Below, piece after piece: positions 61,823-64,000 of a stretch of DNA of 64,000 bases. The stretch is taken from NCBI RefSeq assembly GCF_004571135.1, contig NZ_SPSB01000003.1:744001-808000 (forward strand). The letters are read 5' to 3'. Under the pieces are notes generated by a model. The model saw only the letters and a list, made by a program, of their open reading frames with translations, ran no database searches and had not been told where the DNA came from. A program made the position numbers and the translations under genes. This DNA is from Algoriphagus kandeliae (GTDB taxonomy: Bacteria; Bacteroidota; Bacteroidia; Cytophagales; Cyclobacteriaceae). Numbering within the stretch: the first letter of the stretch is position 1; each line of letters starts with the position of its first letter.

Positions 61823-64000
61823 TATTCTTCAGATTCATATCCAACATTCACACTGGTATAATCGATAAAATAACCGAGCGCATCACCTCCGGATGATCCA
61901 TCATTGGTTTCATCTTCGTCAGATGCCGCTAGTTTTCGGGCAAACTCATCATCGCCAAATGCCAAGGTTGCGGTAGCAGGTAATACTTGAGAAAACATAG
62001 ATTTATCTACTTGATCCGGCTCAACTGCCCTTAATTTTGCCAATTGAAAAGCTTCCTCCACACAAAGTGCTAATTCCTCAAAATCCCAAGTACCTCTTTT
62101 TTCAGGTGGCACCGCTAAAAGCAAACTTTGAGGGGCTCTGGAATCAGGTTGATTGAAATGAAATGCTATTCCAGTAGTCTCTTTCGGATCTGGAATAATT
62201 TCCATCCATTCGTCTAAAAACAAACTACAACAGTTAGCTTGTAAATTCTCTTTTCCAAAAATCAATAAAGACAAACGATCCCCATCAGGAATATAAGAAT
62301 CTGGAAATTCAGCTCCTAACCAATAATCCCTTTCGGCTATCGGGGGCAGATTATTTAGATCAAATGGTAATTGTACTGGCTGAAAACTGATCTGATCATC
62401 GTGAAGCACTTCGCCCAAAATCGAAACAGTTTCCAAATAACCAAGTCGGTTTCTAACCAATGAAATTCCTGACCACCAATCTTGAAGCTGAGCTTCGTTT
62501 TGATGTCGCAAAGGACTTTCTGATCTATGCATACTGAGTTGCCCACTCAAATCAGATTCATTGCTCAAGGTGATTTTAGGAACTATTTTGAAACCGCTTC
62601 CAAAAAACTTAGTAGAGAATTCTGAAGCAAAACTGATCCATTTACCCTGATCAATTTCAAATTCTAATTCCGAAAGTTGAGCTTGGGCAAAAGTGATGTT
62701 TTCTGCCATTTTGACTTTTGCCGACAGGATGCGCTGAGCCAAAGAAAGGACATCTTCAGCTGGATCAACGGGGTAAAATCCCGAGAAACCAAAATTTGAC
62801 AAAGCTTTCAAGGAATCTATTGCCAAATCATTTTCGGAAGAAGAATAGGATGTTTTGGAAGCTTCAAATGGCGATAAAGAATCCAAAAGGTTCTGATAAT
62901 CACTTATTGCTGTAGTGATCCGAGTATTCAAATCTGTCAAATCAACTCCTGCAGCCTCAGGTCCAAAATTCAAATCATCTTCAGCGATCCGGTAATCTCT
63001 CGCATCTGCTGCTCTCGCTGACCCGATTACTTTTCCCAAATGCTGAAGCATGGATACGATTTCTCCAAAACTCAAGGTAGATGAACTAGATGCTTCATTG
63101 AATTGGATCGAAATATCATCCTCCGAAGTAGCTCCGTTTTGTCTTAAATAATCGATGCATCTAGCCTGCAACTCTCCCAAACTATCATCTCCCCCACTGG
63201 TAACCAATGGCACCAAATCGATTGGCTGCATTCCCAAATCTGAAAGACTAATAGAGGTACTTGTATCTCCAAAGCTTGCTTTCCAAGCTACCAACTCAGG
63301 GTCCCCAATTTTTGACGCCAGCCAGTGATTTAGGGATGGTTCTGCCTTGCTTCTTGGACTAGCCTCCACACCAACCCATGGAGAACTTGAATTTTGAATG
63401 ACAGGAATTTGAAGCAAAGCTCTCTGTGTCACCATTACTCCTTGTCTGAAAGTTTTGATTATTTCAGGATCAAGAGGGACCTTGCCTTCAGAAATTGCAT
63501 TTAGGACTGCACTGGCCCGAACATGATTCCCCCGGACTAATTGATAAACTCCTTCAGCCGTCACTAAATCTCCTAAGGCATCGATAGCATCCGCGATATT
63601 GTCTAATTCATGAACAATTGCCCTGATTTTTTTTCGCTCCAACTCTGCTGTAGAACCCGTGCTTGGAGCTGCAGGGTTGGGGAGCTGACTTGCCAATCCC
63701 CAAGGGAAGCCTTTAAACTGAACAGGGGAGACACTGTCATTGATGATATTATCCACAAAGGTTAGATCAGGATTCCATAATCCTGCATCAGTAAGATGCT
63801 TCTCAACATGATCTATTAATGCCAATCCATCGACTACATTTAAGGCCTTGATCGATTCTGACTGAGTGGTATCAGTAGGATCTACCGAAGAGTCAGAGTA
63901 CGTAGGAAATTTTCTTCTTAATCGGTAGATATAAACATCCATTTCCAATGGATTCCCTGATCCATCTTCATATTTCTCATGTAGCGCACGCTCAAACTGA
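61822..64000 (-). CDS. Large hypothetical protein B, N-terminus cut by window edge
   Basis: The frame stays open to the right edge: upstream of a TTG at 63948 it continues in frame (FERALHEKYEDGSGNP) with no stop, so the true start lies beyond 64000. About 726 residues are visible. A motif DLVTAEGVYQLVRGNHVRAS, then ISEGKVPLDPEIIKTFRQG and TQRALLQIP, appears in a group of large uncharacterised proteins. Serine-rich loops and coiled-coil-like segments follow. The TAA stop overlaps the next ATG by two bases in TAATG. No enzymatic motif is visible. Confidence 0.72.
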   Translation of the reverse strand, partial: QFERALHEKYEDGSGNPLEMDVYIYRLRRKFPTYSDSSVDPTDTTQSESIKALNVVDGLALIDHVEKHLTDAGLWNPDLTFVDNIINDSVSPVQFKGFPWGLASQLPNPAAPSTGSTAELERKKIRAIVHELDNIADAIDALGDLVTAEGVYQLVRGNHVRASAVLNAISEGKVPLDPEIIKTFRQGVMVTQRALLQIPVIQNSSSPWVGVEASPRSKAEPSLNHWLASKIGDPELVAWKASFGDTSTSISLSDLGMQPIDLVPLVTSGGDDSLGELQARCIDYLRQNGATSEDDISIQFNEASSSSTLSFGEIVSMLQHLGKVIGSARAADARDYRIAEDDLNFGPEAAGVDLTDLNTRITTAISDYQNLLDSLSPFEASKTSYSSSENDLAIDSLKALSNFGFSGFYPVDPAEDVLSLAQRILSAKVKMAENITFAQAQLSELEFEIDQGKWISFASEFSTKFFGSGFKIVPKITLSNESDLSGQLSMHRSESPLRHQNEAQLQDWWSGISLVRNRLGYLETVSILGEVLHDDQISFQPVQLPFDLNNLPPIAERDYWLGAEFPDSYIPDGDRLSLLIFGKENLQANCCSLFLDEWMEIIPDPKETTGIAFHFNQPDSRAPQSLLLAVPPEKRGTWDFEELALCVEEAFQLAKLRAVEPDQVDKSMFSQVLPATATLAFGDDEFARKLAASDEDETNDGSSGGDALGYFIDYTSVNVGYESEE

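Noticed and set aside
63940..63948. Start of the right-edge large protein at the TTG near 63948
   Set aside because: The frame is open upstream to the window edge with coding-like residues, so the real start lies beyond 64000.
1..64000. tRNA, rRNA, CRISPR array, insertion sequence or integrase
   Set aside because: No cloverleaf, repeat-spacer array or transposase/integrase-like protein was recognised on reading both strands; a computed search was not possible.

Overview
The window looks like chromosome of a marine or aquatic Bacteroidota of the order Cytophagales, most like Algoriphagus or a relative in Cyclobacteriaceae. This is inferred from the moderate, AT-leaning base composition, promoter boxes of the TAnnTTTG type with few strong Shine-Dalgarno sites, and characteristic families: a RemB-like gliding/Wzi-type outer-membrane protein, a DUF4293 protein, DUF4221-like lipoproteins, the alternative bacteroidotal GlmU-like protein, zinc-free L31 and a collagen-like lipoprotein. 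No IS element, CRISPR array, rRNA or tRNA gene was recognised.

Layout. 1-1216 is a contractile-tail sheath gene (minus strand) running off the left edge. 1353-8146 holds a secreted serine hydrolase, a cytoplasmic GH3/NagZ-like glucosaminidase and the conserved ybbP-ybbA / tesA divergon. 8127-12882 is a visibly AT-richer accessory island: BKACE (DUF849) enzyme, GT2 glycosyltransferase, NeuD-like acetyltransferase and ATP-grasp enzyme in one tight minus-strand operon, with a sugar-transfer-associated ATP-grasp gene divergent from it. 12966-15416 is a GMC oxidoreductase with a Tat-lipoprotein small subunit. 15581-20553 carries two tandem beta-propeller lipoproteins and a large BNR/sortilin-type secreted protein. 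20593-23148 holds an outer-membrane barrel, a lone receiver protein and an NSS transporter. 23189-29568 is a compact seven-gene operon (glmU-like, holB, rimB, rimK, hemC, cyclophilin lipoprotein, rmlD-like), preceded by rpmE.

30099-44684 is mostly plus strand: RemB-like barrel, MsbA-like exporter, yifB/comM, periplasmic MBL hydrolase and small membrane proteins. Interspersed minus-strand genes are phosphofructokinase, a PAS + MBL pair and a trans-sulfuration PLP enzyme. An ECF sigma/anti-sigma/envelope cassette follows. 44786-51257 carries truA, a second ABC exporter, envelope proteins, hemE and a MOSC protein. 51445-53856 is dnaK with an unusual extended GroES-like gene. 53898-58596 has a small W-repeat secreted protein, a porin, amt and hemB. 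58722-59702 is an MnmH-like tRNA enzyme whose rhodanese active site is lost. 59888-64000 is a coupled pair of very large proteins of unknown function; the upstream one is open through the right edge.

How genes work together: hemB, hemC and hemE give three steps of one haem pathway at three separate loci. rimK and rimB add and remove glutamates on ribosomal protein S6. The strongest candidates for undescribed biology are the degenerate-rhodanese MnmH, the BKACE/glycosyltransferase/ATP-grasp island, and the two edge loci that may belong to a contractile injection system. Several housekeeping genes have a TAnnTTTG box only 4-6 nt before the start codon, suggesting leaderless mRNAs.
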